From contig DAOVAK010000213.1 of NCBI GenBank assembly GCA_030671095.1, positions 1 through 5,638 on the forward strand: a stretch of DNA of 5,638 bases, in the 5' to 3' direction. Positions 1-5,493 of this stretch are shown in pieces. The notes under the pieces are model-generated. The model was not told the origin of the DNA and ran no database searches. It worked only from the letters and a program-made list of their open reading frames with translations. Positions within the stretch are counted from its first letter, which is position 1; each line of letters begins with the position of its first letter. The DNA comes from Deltaproteobacteria bacterium. GTDB taxonomy: Bacteria; Desulfobacterota; DSM-4660; Desulfatiglandales; HGW-15. A program made the position numbers and the translations under genes.

Positions 1-1041
1 AGAATTAATGTTCATGCCTGCCCCAACAGAAGCAAATACAGCTATATCTCCGGAATGCAATTTATGGTTATTGAGCTTTCCTCTCTGTAAAAGGTCAAAC
101 AGTGTGGGCAGGGTTGCCACCGAACTGTTACCCAGCCAGGAAATCGTCATGGGCATAACGTGCTCGGGGATGTCTTTTATTTTGTACAACTTGAACAGCC
201 TTTTCAATATGGCCTCATCCATCTTTTGATTTGCCTGGTGTATGAGGACCTTCTTCACATCCGTCAAGGTGAACCCGGCCTTATCAAGACTCTGTTTTAC
301 CACTTCAGGGACTCTCTTTACGGCATACTTGTATATCTCGTGGCCATCCATTTTAAGGAACAAGCTGCCACCATCGAGATTTGGGTTGTAAGACTTATCA
401 ATCCACAACAGGTAAGCCTCCTCAAAGGTATCGGATCTGGTCACATGGGCGAGGATTCCAGCATCCCTTTCTGTGGCTTCAACCAGAGTAGCTCCGGCTC
501 CATCGGCATATATCATGCTGTCCATGTCATGGGGGTCTGAGAACTTTGATAACGTCTCCGCACCAATAACAAGAACCTTCTTTGCATCGCCAGACTTGAT
601 GTAGTAATTGGCCAGAATCATACCATGCAGCCAGCCGGGACAGCCAAAAGGGACATCAAAGGCAACCGTGTAAGGGTTTTTTATTCTCAACTTGTGTTTC
701 ACCCTGGCAGCGATGGTTGGAACCATATCGGAACTTTTGCCGTCCACGCTCAAATCCCCTAAATTTTGGGCGACCATGATGCAATCCAGGCTCTCCATAT
801 CTGTACCATCCAGGGCTTGTTTTGCCGCCTTAAAGGCAATATCAGAGGTATTCAGCCCATCTGTCAAATATCTCCTTTCATTGATGCATGTTATACCCTG
901 GAACTGACTAATGATATCATGGGTTGGCCTCTCAAGTTTTGTCCCATCCGCTCCATAAAACTCATGGTCTAGAAAATACTCGTTTGGTACCTTTAGGGAG
1001 GGAATATAGCTGCCAGTGGCAGTAATAATGGAATTTGGCAT
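1..1041 (-). CDS. 3-oxoacyl-ACP synthase III (FabH/KAS III-like), C-terminus cut by window edge
   Basis: Translating the minus strand from the ATG at 1041 gives 347 residues without a stop, running off the left edge. The family is about 350 residues long and this protein already reaches the terminal GAGMNINS segment, so only a few codons are missing. KAS III enzymes are thiolase-fold cytosolic enzymes that condense an acyl-CoA or similar primer with malonyl-ACP. The whole Cys-His-Asn triad is visible: Cys134 in DVPFGCPGW, His268 in IHQAN and Asn305 in LGNSSVATLP. GAETL near 160 and YADGAGATLVE near 178-188 are also typical. The sequence around the nucleophile (GCPGW rather than ACAGF) and the N-terminal insert (EYFLDHEFYGADGTKLERP) place it, from memory, in a divergent FabH-like clade known from Bacteroidetes and deltaproteobacteria, so it need not be the housekeeping FabH. 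The start is fixed because an in-frame TAA lies at 1065-1063 with no other start codon between. The only Shine-Dalgarno-like run (AGGGGG) sits an unusually long 15 nt upstream. The real substrate cannot be told from sequence. Confidence 0.92.
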   Translation of the reverse strand, partial: MPNSIITATGSYIPSLKVPNEYFLDHEFYGADGTKLERPTHDIISQFQGITCINERRYLTDGLNTSDIAFKAAKQALDGTDMESLDCIMVAQNLGDLSVDGKSSDMVPTIAARVKHKLRIKNPYTVAFDVPFGCPGWLHGMILANYYIKSGDAKKVLVIGAETLSKFSDPHDMDSMIYADGAGATLVEATERDAGILAHVTRSDTFEEAYLLWIDKSYNPNLDGGSLFLKMDGHEIYKYAVKRVPEVVKQSLDKAGFTLTDVKKVLIHQANQKMDEAILKRLFKLYKIKDIPEHVMPMTISWLGNSSVATLPTLFDLLQRGKLNNHKLHSGDIAVFASVGAGMNINS

Positions 1042-1112
1042 GTTGGAAACAGTCTGCCCCCTTTAAAACGGATTCAAGGAATCGGCTAGTCGTAAAGGAG
1101 CCTCTTTTAAGG

Positions 1113-1127
1113 ATTTGGCGTCCAAAT
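1113..1127. repeat. Compact palindrome ATTTGG-N3-CCAAAT
   Basis: Two perfect 6-base arms (1113-1118 and 1122-1127) surround a 3-base centre. The site lies between the KAS III start codon and the larger inverted repeat, inside the predicted leader. Its short symmetric form suits a dimeric repressor site or a small hairpin. I do not recognise it as a known operator, and a 6-base arm can occur by chance. Confidence 0.35.
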
Positions 1128-1144
1128 AAAATGGGTCCACTCAG

Positions 1145-1177
1145 TTTGACTCTAGCCCGGAAATCATCAGAGTCAAA
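1145..1177. repeat. Perfect 9-bp inverted repeat in the KAS III leader
   Basis: TTTGACTCT at 1145-1153 is mirrored exactly by AGAGTCAAA at 1169-1177, with a 15-base spacer. From the proposed promoter it falls at about +12 to +44 of the transcript. It could be an RNA stem-loop at the 5' end or a DNA operator. No T-run follows it on either strand, so it is not a standard terminator. Confidence 0.5.
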
Positions 1178-1195
1178 ATCAGGCTGGGGCCTATA

Positions 1196-1224
1196 ATTAT
1201 AACATATCCGGAGAAAGATGTTTA
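1196..1224 (-). promoter_or_regulatory. Sigma70-type promoter with extended -10 for the KAS III gene
   Basis: On the minus strand a consensus TATAAT (1201-1196) is preceded by TGT, which makes an extended -10. Exactly 17 bases upstream is TAAACA (1224-1219), matching TTGACA at four of six positions. Transcription would start near 1189, giving the KAS III mRNA a leader of about 147 nt containing both inverted repeats described below. The motif is seen directly; its use is inferred from the fit and orientation. Confidence 0.55.
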
Positions 1225-1279
1225 CTGTGTCAACGCCTTAAATCATACTTGTTCCATTCAGTCAACCACGTTCCGCCAT

Positions 1280-1330
1280 TCAGGCATCTTTTTTCGCCCG
1301 AGCTAATGATTTATTTCTTTTATTGAACAT
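1280..1330 (-). CDS. Possible 16-residue cationic microprotein or leader peptide
   Basis: A minus-strand ORF reads MFNKRNKSLARAKKDA and stops. What makes it noticeable is its ribosome binding site: a purine-rich run containing AAGGAGG ends seven bases before the ATG, better than that of either large neighbour. Seven of the 16 residues are Lys or Arg. It lies upstream of the KAS III gene on the same strand, but the proposed KAS III promoter lies downstream of its stop, so it would need its own promoter, and none is clear. The frame extends upstream to a GTG at 1468 (62 codons), but that start has no Shine-Dalgarno sequence. I do not recognise the peptide, and it may be chance. Confidence 0.25.
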   Translation of the reverse strand: MFNKRNKSLARAKKDA

Positions 1331-1423
1331 TACACTTCCTCCTTCCTTTTCCCTGGAAAAACTGTTAGGCTCCTTTAACCATTTTACCGGTTTCTTTACA
1401 GCAGAAGCATGAAACCCACACTG

Positions 1424-1460
1424 GTGCCCATAATCCAGGGATTCATTTATGGATGGGCAC
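1424..1460 (+). promoter_or_regulatory. Stem-loop upstream of the UPF0182 gene
   Basis: GTGCCCAT (1424-1431) is exactly complementary to ATGGGCAC (1453-1460). Inside, AATCC (1432-1436) and GGATT (1439-1443) can pair to extend the stem. Alternatively, CCATAA (1428-1433) can pair with TTATGG (1447-1452). The structure ends about 30 bases before the start codon, and so just before the Shine-Dalgarno sequence. It may be a leader hairpin or a protein site. I see no convincing plus-strand promoter nearby. Confidence 0.4.
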
Positions 1461-1477
1461 TCCCTCACCTAATCTAT

Positions 1478-1483
1478 GGGGAG
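1478..1483 (+). promoter_or_regulatory. Ribosome binding site that decides the UPF0182 start
   Basis: GGGGAG lies seven bases before the ATG at 1491. It overlaps the upstream in-frame ATG at 1476, which has only a pyrimidine-rich stretch before it. This favours 1491 over 1476. Confidence 0.75.
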
Positions 1484-1490
1484 AAAAGAT

Positions 1491-4349
1491 ATGAGTAAGA
1501 AATTCATCATCATAGGGGTCGGCATTATCGTTGTTCTGTTGCTGTGGTCAGGGATTTCAATCTATCCAGACTACCTGTGGTTCGAAAATCTTGGCTTTTC
1601 GCCTGTTTTCTGGACCATGCTTTTGAGCAAATTCGGGTTCGGTTCGCTGATTTGGTTGCTTTTAATCCTTTTAATATCTGCTAACCTTTACGCAGCCAAA
1701 CGTCTAAATCCAGGCGAAGGGCGAGGATTGGTCCTTAAAGCTGCGGACGGTTATGTTTCCCAACTCGGCCTTTCAAGCAGGGGCCTAAATTCCCTTCTCA
1801 TCGCCTTTATTCTGTTCCTCAGTTTTATAGTGGCATCCAAGGGCTCCTATCAATGGGATATGGTCCTGCGCTACCTAAATCAGCAACCTTTCGGCACCAC
1901 GGATCCTATTTTTAACAAGGACATCGGCTTCTATCTATTCTCTCTACCCTTCTACGTTTACGTCCGGAACGGGTTATTGGTTCTTATCGTTTTGGCTGGC
2001 CTGGTCACCGTGGGTTGGTATCTGAAAAATGGTGCGCTTCAAGTAGAGGGTGACTTTGGCCAGGCGGAGGGTCCCCCGACCTCTTTACCCAAGATTACCA
2101 TTGCAGCAAAGGCCAGGAAGCACCTTATTTTCCTGGGAGGAATCATTGTTCTCCTTTTGGCCTGGGGCTATCATCTGAAAGTGTATGGGCTTCTGTATTC
2201 CACTCAGGGGCCTGCCTTCGGTGCCAGCTACACTGATGTGCACATCAAAATCCTGGCCTACAGGCTGCTGATCATCGTCTCTCTGGGCTTTGCCCTGGTC
2301 CTTTTTTACAACGCCTTTAAATTCAAGACGAAACTCATCTGGTTGAGTGGAGGAACCTGGATAGGGGCCGTGCTGGTGTTTACGATCCTGCTCCCCACCG
2401 TGGTACAGAAACTCGTGGTTAAGCCCAATGAACTGGCCAAAGAATCCCCCTACATTGCTTACAACATTGACCATACCCGTAAGGCCTATAATCTGAATTG
2501 GATTAAGGAAGTCAATTTTGAAGTCCGTGACACATTGAGTGCGGAGGATATTCAGAGGCATGATGTGACGATTCAAAACATCAGGATCTGGGACGAGCGT
2601 CCTTTACTTCAGACCTACAGGCAGATCCAAACCATACGGCTGTATTACGATTTTAACAATGTGGACGTGGATCGCTATCTCATCAATAACCAATATCGAC
2701 AGATCATGTTGGCTGCCCGGGAGATGGTGGTCAATCAACTTCCTTCCCAGGCAAATACCTGGGTCAACAGACATCTCATCTATACCCATGGCTATGGATT
2801 GGCCTTAAGCCCGGTCAATGAAGTGACCCGTGAGGGACTGCCCCGCCTCTTTGTCAAAGACGTGCCGCCTGCCTTTGAACCTGATCTGAAGGTAGAGCGC
2901 CCCGAGATCTATTATGGAGAAAAAACGGAGGAGTATGTCCTTGTAAAGACGAGGACTGAGGAATTTGATTACCCCAAGGGGGACAAGAATGTCTACACCA
3001 TCTATCAAGGAACGGGAGGTGTCCCCATCAACTCTTTTTTCAGAAGGCTTCTATTTGCCATTGAATTCTTTGATCCGCAAATCCTATTTACCGGCTATTT
3101 GAGCCCAGAGAGCAGAATCATGTATAACCGCCGGATTGGCGTGCGGTCGCGTTTGATTGCCCCGTTTCTCGATTATGATAGCGATCCCTACCTGGCTGTC
3201 TCCGGGGGAAGGCTCTACTGGATTCAAGACGCCTACACCACCTCTGATATGTATCCCTATTCTACCCGATCCTCTGGCCGTCTTGGAAATAAAGAAGTGA
3301 ACTACATCCGGAATTCGGTCAAGATAACGATCGATGCCTACAATGGGCATGTGGCTTTCTATATGATTGATGAAAAAGATCCCATTGTTAAAACCTATTC
3401 CACCATATTCCCCGATCTATTCAGGCCTTTCAGTGAAATGCCTGTTGATTTGAAAAAGCACATCCGTTACCCCAAGGACCTCTTTAAAATCCAGGGGGAT
3501 ACATACACGAAATATCACATGAAAGATGTCCAGGTATTCTATAATCTGGAAGATCTCTGGCAAATTCCCGATGAGATGTATGGTGACAGCCGACAAGAAA
3601 TGGAACCGTACTACATTATTATAAAACTGCCTGAGCAGGATAAGGAGGAGTTTCTCCTGATGCTTCCTTTCACCCCTTCGAAGAAGGATAATATGATTGG
3701 GTGGCTCGCGGCCAGATGTGACCTTCCCGGCTACGGGAATCTGCTGGTCTACAAATTACCCAAGGAAAAACTGGTCTACGGACCGATGCAGATTGAAGCC
3801 AGGGTGGATCAGCAAACAGAGATTTCACGGGAGTTGAGCCTGTGGGGCCAGAGAGGTTCCAGAGTCATCCGGGGTAACCTTTTGGCGATTCCCCTCAGTG
3901 ATACCTTTATCTATGTGGAGCCGGTTTATTTGGAAGCCACACAGGAAGAAAGCGCAACGGCTTTAACAGGACAACCTCAACCGGGTGGTTTTGGAAAATC
4001 CCGCAGAAGAGGGGGGCCACCAGGTGTTTCACAAGGAGCAAGGGCTGCTTCCATACCGGAATTGAAGAGGGTTATTGTCGCTTTTGGAAATCGCTTGGTT
4101 ATGGAGGAAAATCTTGATAAGGCCCTGAGCGCTGTGTTGGGTGGGGAAATACTTCCCAAACAACTGGTTTCCCCGTCCATGCCTCAAACCAAGGATATTT
4201 CCAATCTGGGTGTGTCCGCTCTGGAGCACTACAACAAGGCCAAGGCATACTTACGCCAAGGGAATTGGGCCGCATACGGCAGGGAGTTGGAAAACTTGGA
4301 GAAAATCCTGGGAGAACTGGCGAGTATGAGGAAGGAAGAGAAAGAGTAG
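1491..4349 (+). CDS. UPF0182 (COG1615) family integral membrane protein
   Basis: The protein has 952 residues from the ATG at 1491, chosen for its Shine-Dalgarno sequence; it would be 957 from 1476. Seven hydrophobic segments lie at about 5-24, 45-69, 99-116, 161-178, 211-228, 255-275 and 282-305, followed by a large domain outside the membrane. Family hallmarks appear in order: PNELAKESPYI near 312, RYLINNQYRQIMLAARE near 395, WVNRHLIYTHGYGL near 424, SPVNEVTREGLP near 440, FDYPKGDKNVYT near 492, DSDPYLAVSGGRLYW near 563, DAYTTSDMYPYS near 580 and NYIRNSVKITIDAY near 604. A Gly/Pro/Arg-rich linker (about 824-854) separates this from a short conserved block (SIPELKRVIVAFGNR) and a C-terminal helix pair with QGNWAAYGREL near 923. 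Length and domain order are normal for the family and no frame break is seen. The biochemical role of UPF0182 is not established to my knowledge, so I assign none. The gene stands alone on its strand, divergent from the KAS III gene. Confidence 0.96.
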   Translation: MSKKFIIIGVGIIVVLLLWSGISIYPDYLWFENLGFSPVFWTMLLSKFGFGSLIWLLLILLISANLYAAKRLNPGEGRGLVLKAADGYVSQLGLSSRGLNSLLIAFILFLSFIVASKGSYQWDMVLRYLNQQPFGTTDPIFNKDIGFYLFSLPFYVYVRNGLLVLIVLAGLVTVGWYLKNGALQVEGDFGQAEGPPTSLPKITIAAKARKHLIFLGGIIVLLLAWGYHLKVYGLLYSTQGPAFGASYTDVHIKILAYRLLIIVSLGFALVLFYNAFKFKTKLIWLSGGTWIGAVLVFTILLPTVVQKLVVKPNELAKESPYIAYNIDHTRKAYNLNWIKEVNFEVRDTLSAEDIQRHDVTIQNIRIWDERPLLQTYRQIQTIRLYYDFNNVDVDRYLINNQYRQIMLAAREMVVNQLPSQANTWVNRHLIYTHGYGLALSPVNEVTREGLPRLFVKDVPPAFEPDLKVERPEIYYGEKTEEYVLVKTRTEEFDYPKGDKNVYTIYQGTGGVPINSFFRRLLFAIEFFDPQILFTGYLSPESRIMYNRRIGVRSRLIAPFLDYDSDPYLAVSGGRLYWIQDAYTTSDMYPYSTRSSGRLGNKEVNYIRNSVKITIDAYNGHVAFYMIDEKDPIVKTYSTIFPDLFRPFSEMPVDLKKHIRYPKDLFKIQGDTYTKYHMKDVQVFYNLEDLWQIPDEMYGDSRQEMEPYYIIIKLPEQDKEEFLLMLPFTPSKKDNMIGWLAARCDLPGYGNLLVYKLPKEKLVYGPMQIEARVDQQTEISRELSLWGQRGSRVIRGNLLAIPLSDTFIYVEPVYLEATQEESATALTGQPQPGGFGKSRRRGGPPGVSQGARAASIPELKRVIVAFGNRLVMEENLDKALSAVLGGEILPKQLVSPSMPQTKDISNLGVSALEHYNKAKAYLRQGNWAAYGRELENLEKILGELASMRKEEKE

Positions 4350-4389
4350 CAGACAGCACATCCCGCGCTTTACGGCCCTTTTCCACCTG

Positions 4390-4411
4390 TATCACTCAAT
4401 GTGATATTTTT
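4390..4411 (+). terminator. Weak Rho-independent terminator after the UPF0182 gene
   Basis: TATCAC (4390-4395) pairs with GTGATA (4401-4406) around a five-base loop and is followed at once by five Ts (4407-4411). It is 40 bases past the stop codon, in the right place for a terminator. The stem is only six pairs, four of them A-T, so termination may be partial and readthrough into the next gene is possible. Confidence 0.4.
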
Positions 4412-4448
4412 GTGCAAACATCAGGGTTATGTGGTCACATTGCGCAAA
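4409..4448. repeat. 9-bp inverted repeat with a nested symmetric core
   Basis: TTTGTGCAA (4409-4417) pairs with TTGCGCAAA (4440-4448) through nine positions, one a G-T wobble. Within the repeat, and sharing its last base with the right arm, is ATGTG-GT-CACAT (4429-4440). The left arm shares bases with the T-run of the preceding hairpin, so as RNA the two structures would compete. It could be an attenuator-like alternative fold or a DNA-binding site; the function is unknown. Confidence 0.35.
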
Positions 4449-4558
4449 TGCAGCATCCTAATAACATCTTGATATTACAGCCATATTTCCGAATTGGCTA
4501 ATTTGGAACAAGATTTGCATTTTTTAACCCCCAGAGCACTTCAGTCATTTCTTTTGGC

Positions 4559-4580
4559 GAGCTGACCAGGGGGGTAGCTC
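4559..4580 (+). repeat. Hairpin 1 in the leader
   Basis: GAGCT (4559-4563) pairs with AGCTC (4576-4580). After a single bulged G, ACC (4565-4567) pairs with GGT (4573-4575), leaving an AGGGG loop. This gives eight base pairs in 22 bases. No T-run follows, so it is not a terminator. Confidence 0.55.
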
Positions 4581-4589
4581 ACAAAAGCG

Positions 4590-4636
4590 CGCTCCTACAT
4601 AGGCTCTAGGACGCATGAGCCCATAATAGGGGAGCG
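4590..4636 (+). repeat. Hairpin 2 in the leader, two-tier stem
   Basis: The outer stem pairs CGCTCC (4590-4595) with GGAGCG (4631-4636). The inner stem pairs ATAGGCTC (4599-4606) with GAGCCCAT (4617-4624) with one A-C mismatch, closed by a ten-base loop (TAGGACGCAT). A short internal loop joins the two. The hairpin ends 29 bases before the start codon and is followed by TATTTTA, which might give weak termination. Confidence 0.55.
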
Positions 4637-4650
4637 GTATTTTACTAAAA

Positions 4651-4658
4651 AGGGGGGG
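4651..4658 (+). promoter_or_regulatory. Ribosome binding site AGGGGGGG
   Basis: An A followed by seven Gs ends seven bases before the ATG at 4666. The spacing is ideal and supports this start over the in-frame ATGs at codons 7 and 10. The run of Gs is unusual and is what lets the upstream C-run pair with it. Confidence 0.7.
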
Positions 4659-4665
4659 TTAGAAA

Positions 4666-5409
4666 ATGGTTAAAAAGCGTATGGCCATGAGGATGGTAAC
4701 CATTTTTGTGGCCTTAATTGTTTGTGGCATGTTTTTCCCAGATCCTGCACGTGGTGATGACTATCTGAGCAGCGATCAAGGGCTCGATGTGGATTTTAGC
4801 GATGTGGTGGTAGGAGAGGAAAAAATAATCCCTTTGGTTATCACCAATCAAAGCGAGTCGGTGTTTACCCTAATCCTGCTCTTGAATATGGACGCCGCTT
4901 GTAACTTCACATACACAGGTCCTAATATAGTAAATGAATTTAAGCCCGGCGATAGCTTGAATGTGCAGGTGATGTTTACCCCATCCGATGTTGGTGTATG
5001 CAACGCGGTGCTCCAAATTCAGTACTTTGGGTCTGGTGGTCTGGTAGAGATAAACTTTACCGCGAATGGGATTGAGGAGGTTTCTCAGACTTTTGAAGAG
5101 ATTGTCATTGGGGGCTTTCGCACAGGTGTGGACGACAGAATGGATGGGGAGAATAATTCTATTAAAGATATGATCGGTGAATGTGAAGCTACGGCCTACA
5201 ACCCCGGCCAGCTGCGGCGGTGCGTTAAGCGGCTGACTAGAGCGCTCATGCGGGAAGGGACCATCAATTACCAAGAGATGCGCGTGCTCCATAGGGCCGC
5301 TATAAGGGCAGAGATACAAAAAATGGTGAAGGAAATAAAGGCATCCAGAGGATTGAAGACATCCAAGAGATCTGGAAGAAGCAAATGGTGGTGTTGGTGG
5401 CGTCGTTAG
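4666..5409 (+). CDS. Secreted protein with one choice-of-anchor D (ASPM/HYDIN-like Ig-fold) domain
   Basis: The protein has 247 residues. Residues 1-30 form a signal peptide: a KKRMAMR n-region, a hydrophobic stretch at about 11-24, and a likely signal peptidase I cut after ARG at 30. Residues 40-136 read as a single immunoglobulin-like beta-sandwich of the choice-of-anchor D/ASH type: LDVDFSDVVVGEEK, LVITNQSES, FKPGDSLNVQVMFTPSDVG and a closing INFTANGIE. Such domains usually bind proteins or pack next to other domains and have no catalytic site. Cys79 and Cys112 could form a disulfide. Residues 165-225 look helical, with Cys173 and Cys186 in a GECEATAYNPGQLRRCV segment, which loosely recalls short Cys-containing helical tails of other secreted hypothetical proteins. 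The last 20 residues are strongly basic and end in KWWCWWRR. A periplasmic or surface location is likely. The function is unknown, and I give no symbol. The gene is flanked by its own leader and terminator, so it is probably monocistronic. Confidence 0.85.
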   Translation: MVKKRMAMRMVTIFVALIVCGMFFPDPARGDDYLSSDQGLDVDFSDVVVGEEKIIPLVITNQSESVFTLILLLNMDAACNFTYTGPNIVNEFKPGDSLNVQVMFTPSDVGVCNAVLQIQYFGSGGLVEINFTANGIEEVSQTFEEIVIGGFRTGVDDRMDGENNSIKDMIGECEATAYNPGQLRRCVKRLTRALMREGTINYQEMRVLHRAAIRAEIQKMVKEIKASRGLKTSKRSGRSKWWCWWRR

Positions 5410-5454
5410 ATAAATCGGTTCCTTTCTACCCCAATTTTCTCCACTGATAGAATT

Positions 5455-5493
5455 TAAAGGCAGAGTCAGAAATGGCTCTGCCTTTATCATTTT
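5455..5493 (+). terminator. Strong Rho-independent terminator
   Basis: TAAAGGCAGAG (5455-5465) pairs perfectly with CTCTGCCTTTA (5476-5486). Two further pairs (T-G, C-G) close a six-base AGAAAT loop. The T-rich tail TTTATCATTTT follows (5483-5493). It lies 46 bases past the stop of the exported-protein gene and marks the end of its transcript. The reverse strand has a poorer T-tail (TTTAAATTCT), so some two-way action is possible. Confidence 0.88.

Larger units (their letters stand above)
4525..4661 (+). promoter_or_regulatory. Structured leader of the exported-protein gene, with possible ribosome-site sequestration
   Basis: TAACCCCC at 4525-4532 is the exact reverse complement of GGGGGTTA at 4654-4661, which includes most of the Shine-Dalgarno sequence of the gene at 4666. 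Between these arms are two stable hairpins (4559-4580 and 4590-4636). The pairing could close a long-range stem that hides the ribosome site. The C-run could instead pair with GGGGGG at 4569-4574, giving two exclusive folds. The complementarity is seen; the switch is inferred, and the transcript must begin upstream of 4525, where no clear promoter was found. It matches no riboswitch class that I know. Confidence 0.35.

Noticed and set aside
160..540. 126-codon plus-strand ORF
   Set aside because: It is antisense to the KAS III gene, whose motifs are clear, and its translation resembles no protein.
1145..1177. Inverted repeat as a FabT or FapR operator
   Set aside because: The FabT-like TTTGACT half-sites are separated by far too many bases, and the FapR palindrome is different.
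1228..1233. TTGACA on the minus strand as the -35 of the KAS III promoter
   Set aside because: It lies 26 bases from TATAAT, too far; TAAACA at 17 bases plus the extended -10 is the better fit.
1476..1490. Upstream in-frame ATG as the start of the UPF0182 gene
   Set aside because: It has no Shine-Dalgarno sequence, while the ATG at 1491 has GGGGAG at seven bases.
4429..4440. ATGTGGTCACAT as a CRP-type binding site
   Set aside because: The CRP consensus has six bases between TGTGA and TCACA; here the arms are two bases apart, and no promoter is visible nearby.
4602..4622. GGACGCATGAGCC resembles the core of the c-di-GMP-I (GEMM) riboswitch
   Set aside because: The usual GGACGCAAAGCC core is altered, the preceding GGCAAACC and GAAA tetraloop parts are absent, and the bases are better explained as the loop and stem of hairpin 2.
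4714..4728. Cys20 (LIVCG) in the signal region of the exported protein as a lipobox
   Set aside because: The residue before Cys is Val rather than Gly, Ala or Ser, and a normal signal peptidase I site follows at residue 30.
4870..5490. 206-codon minus-strand ORF
   Set aside because: It is antisense to the exported-protein gene and starts inside the terminator; the plus strand has a signal peptide, a domain match and a ribosome site.
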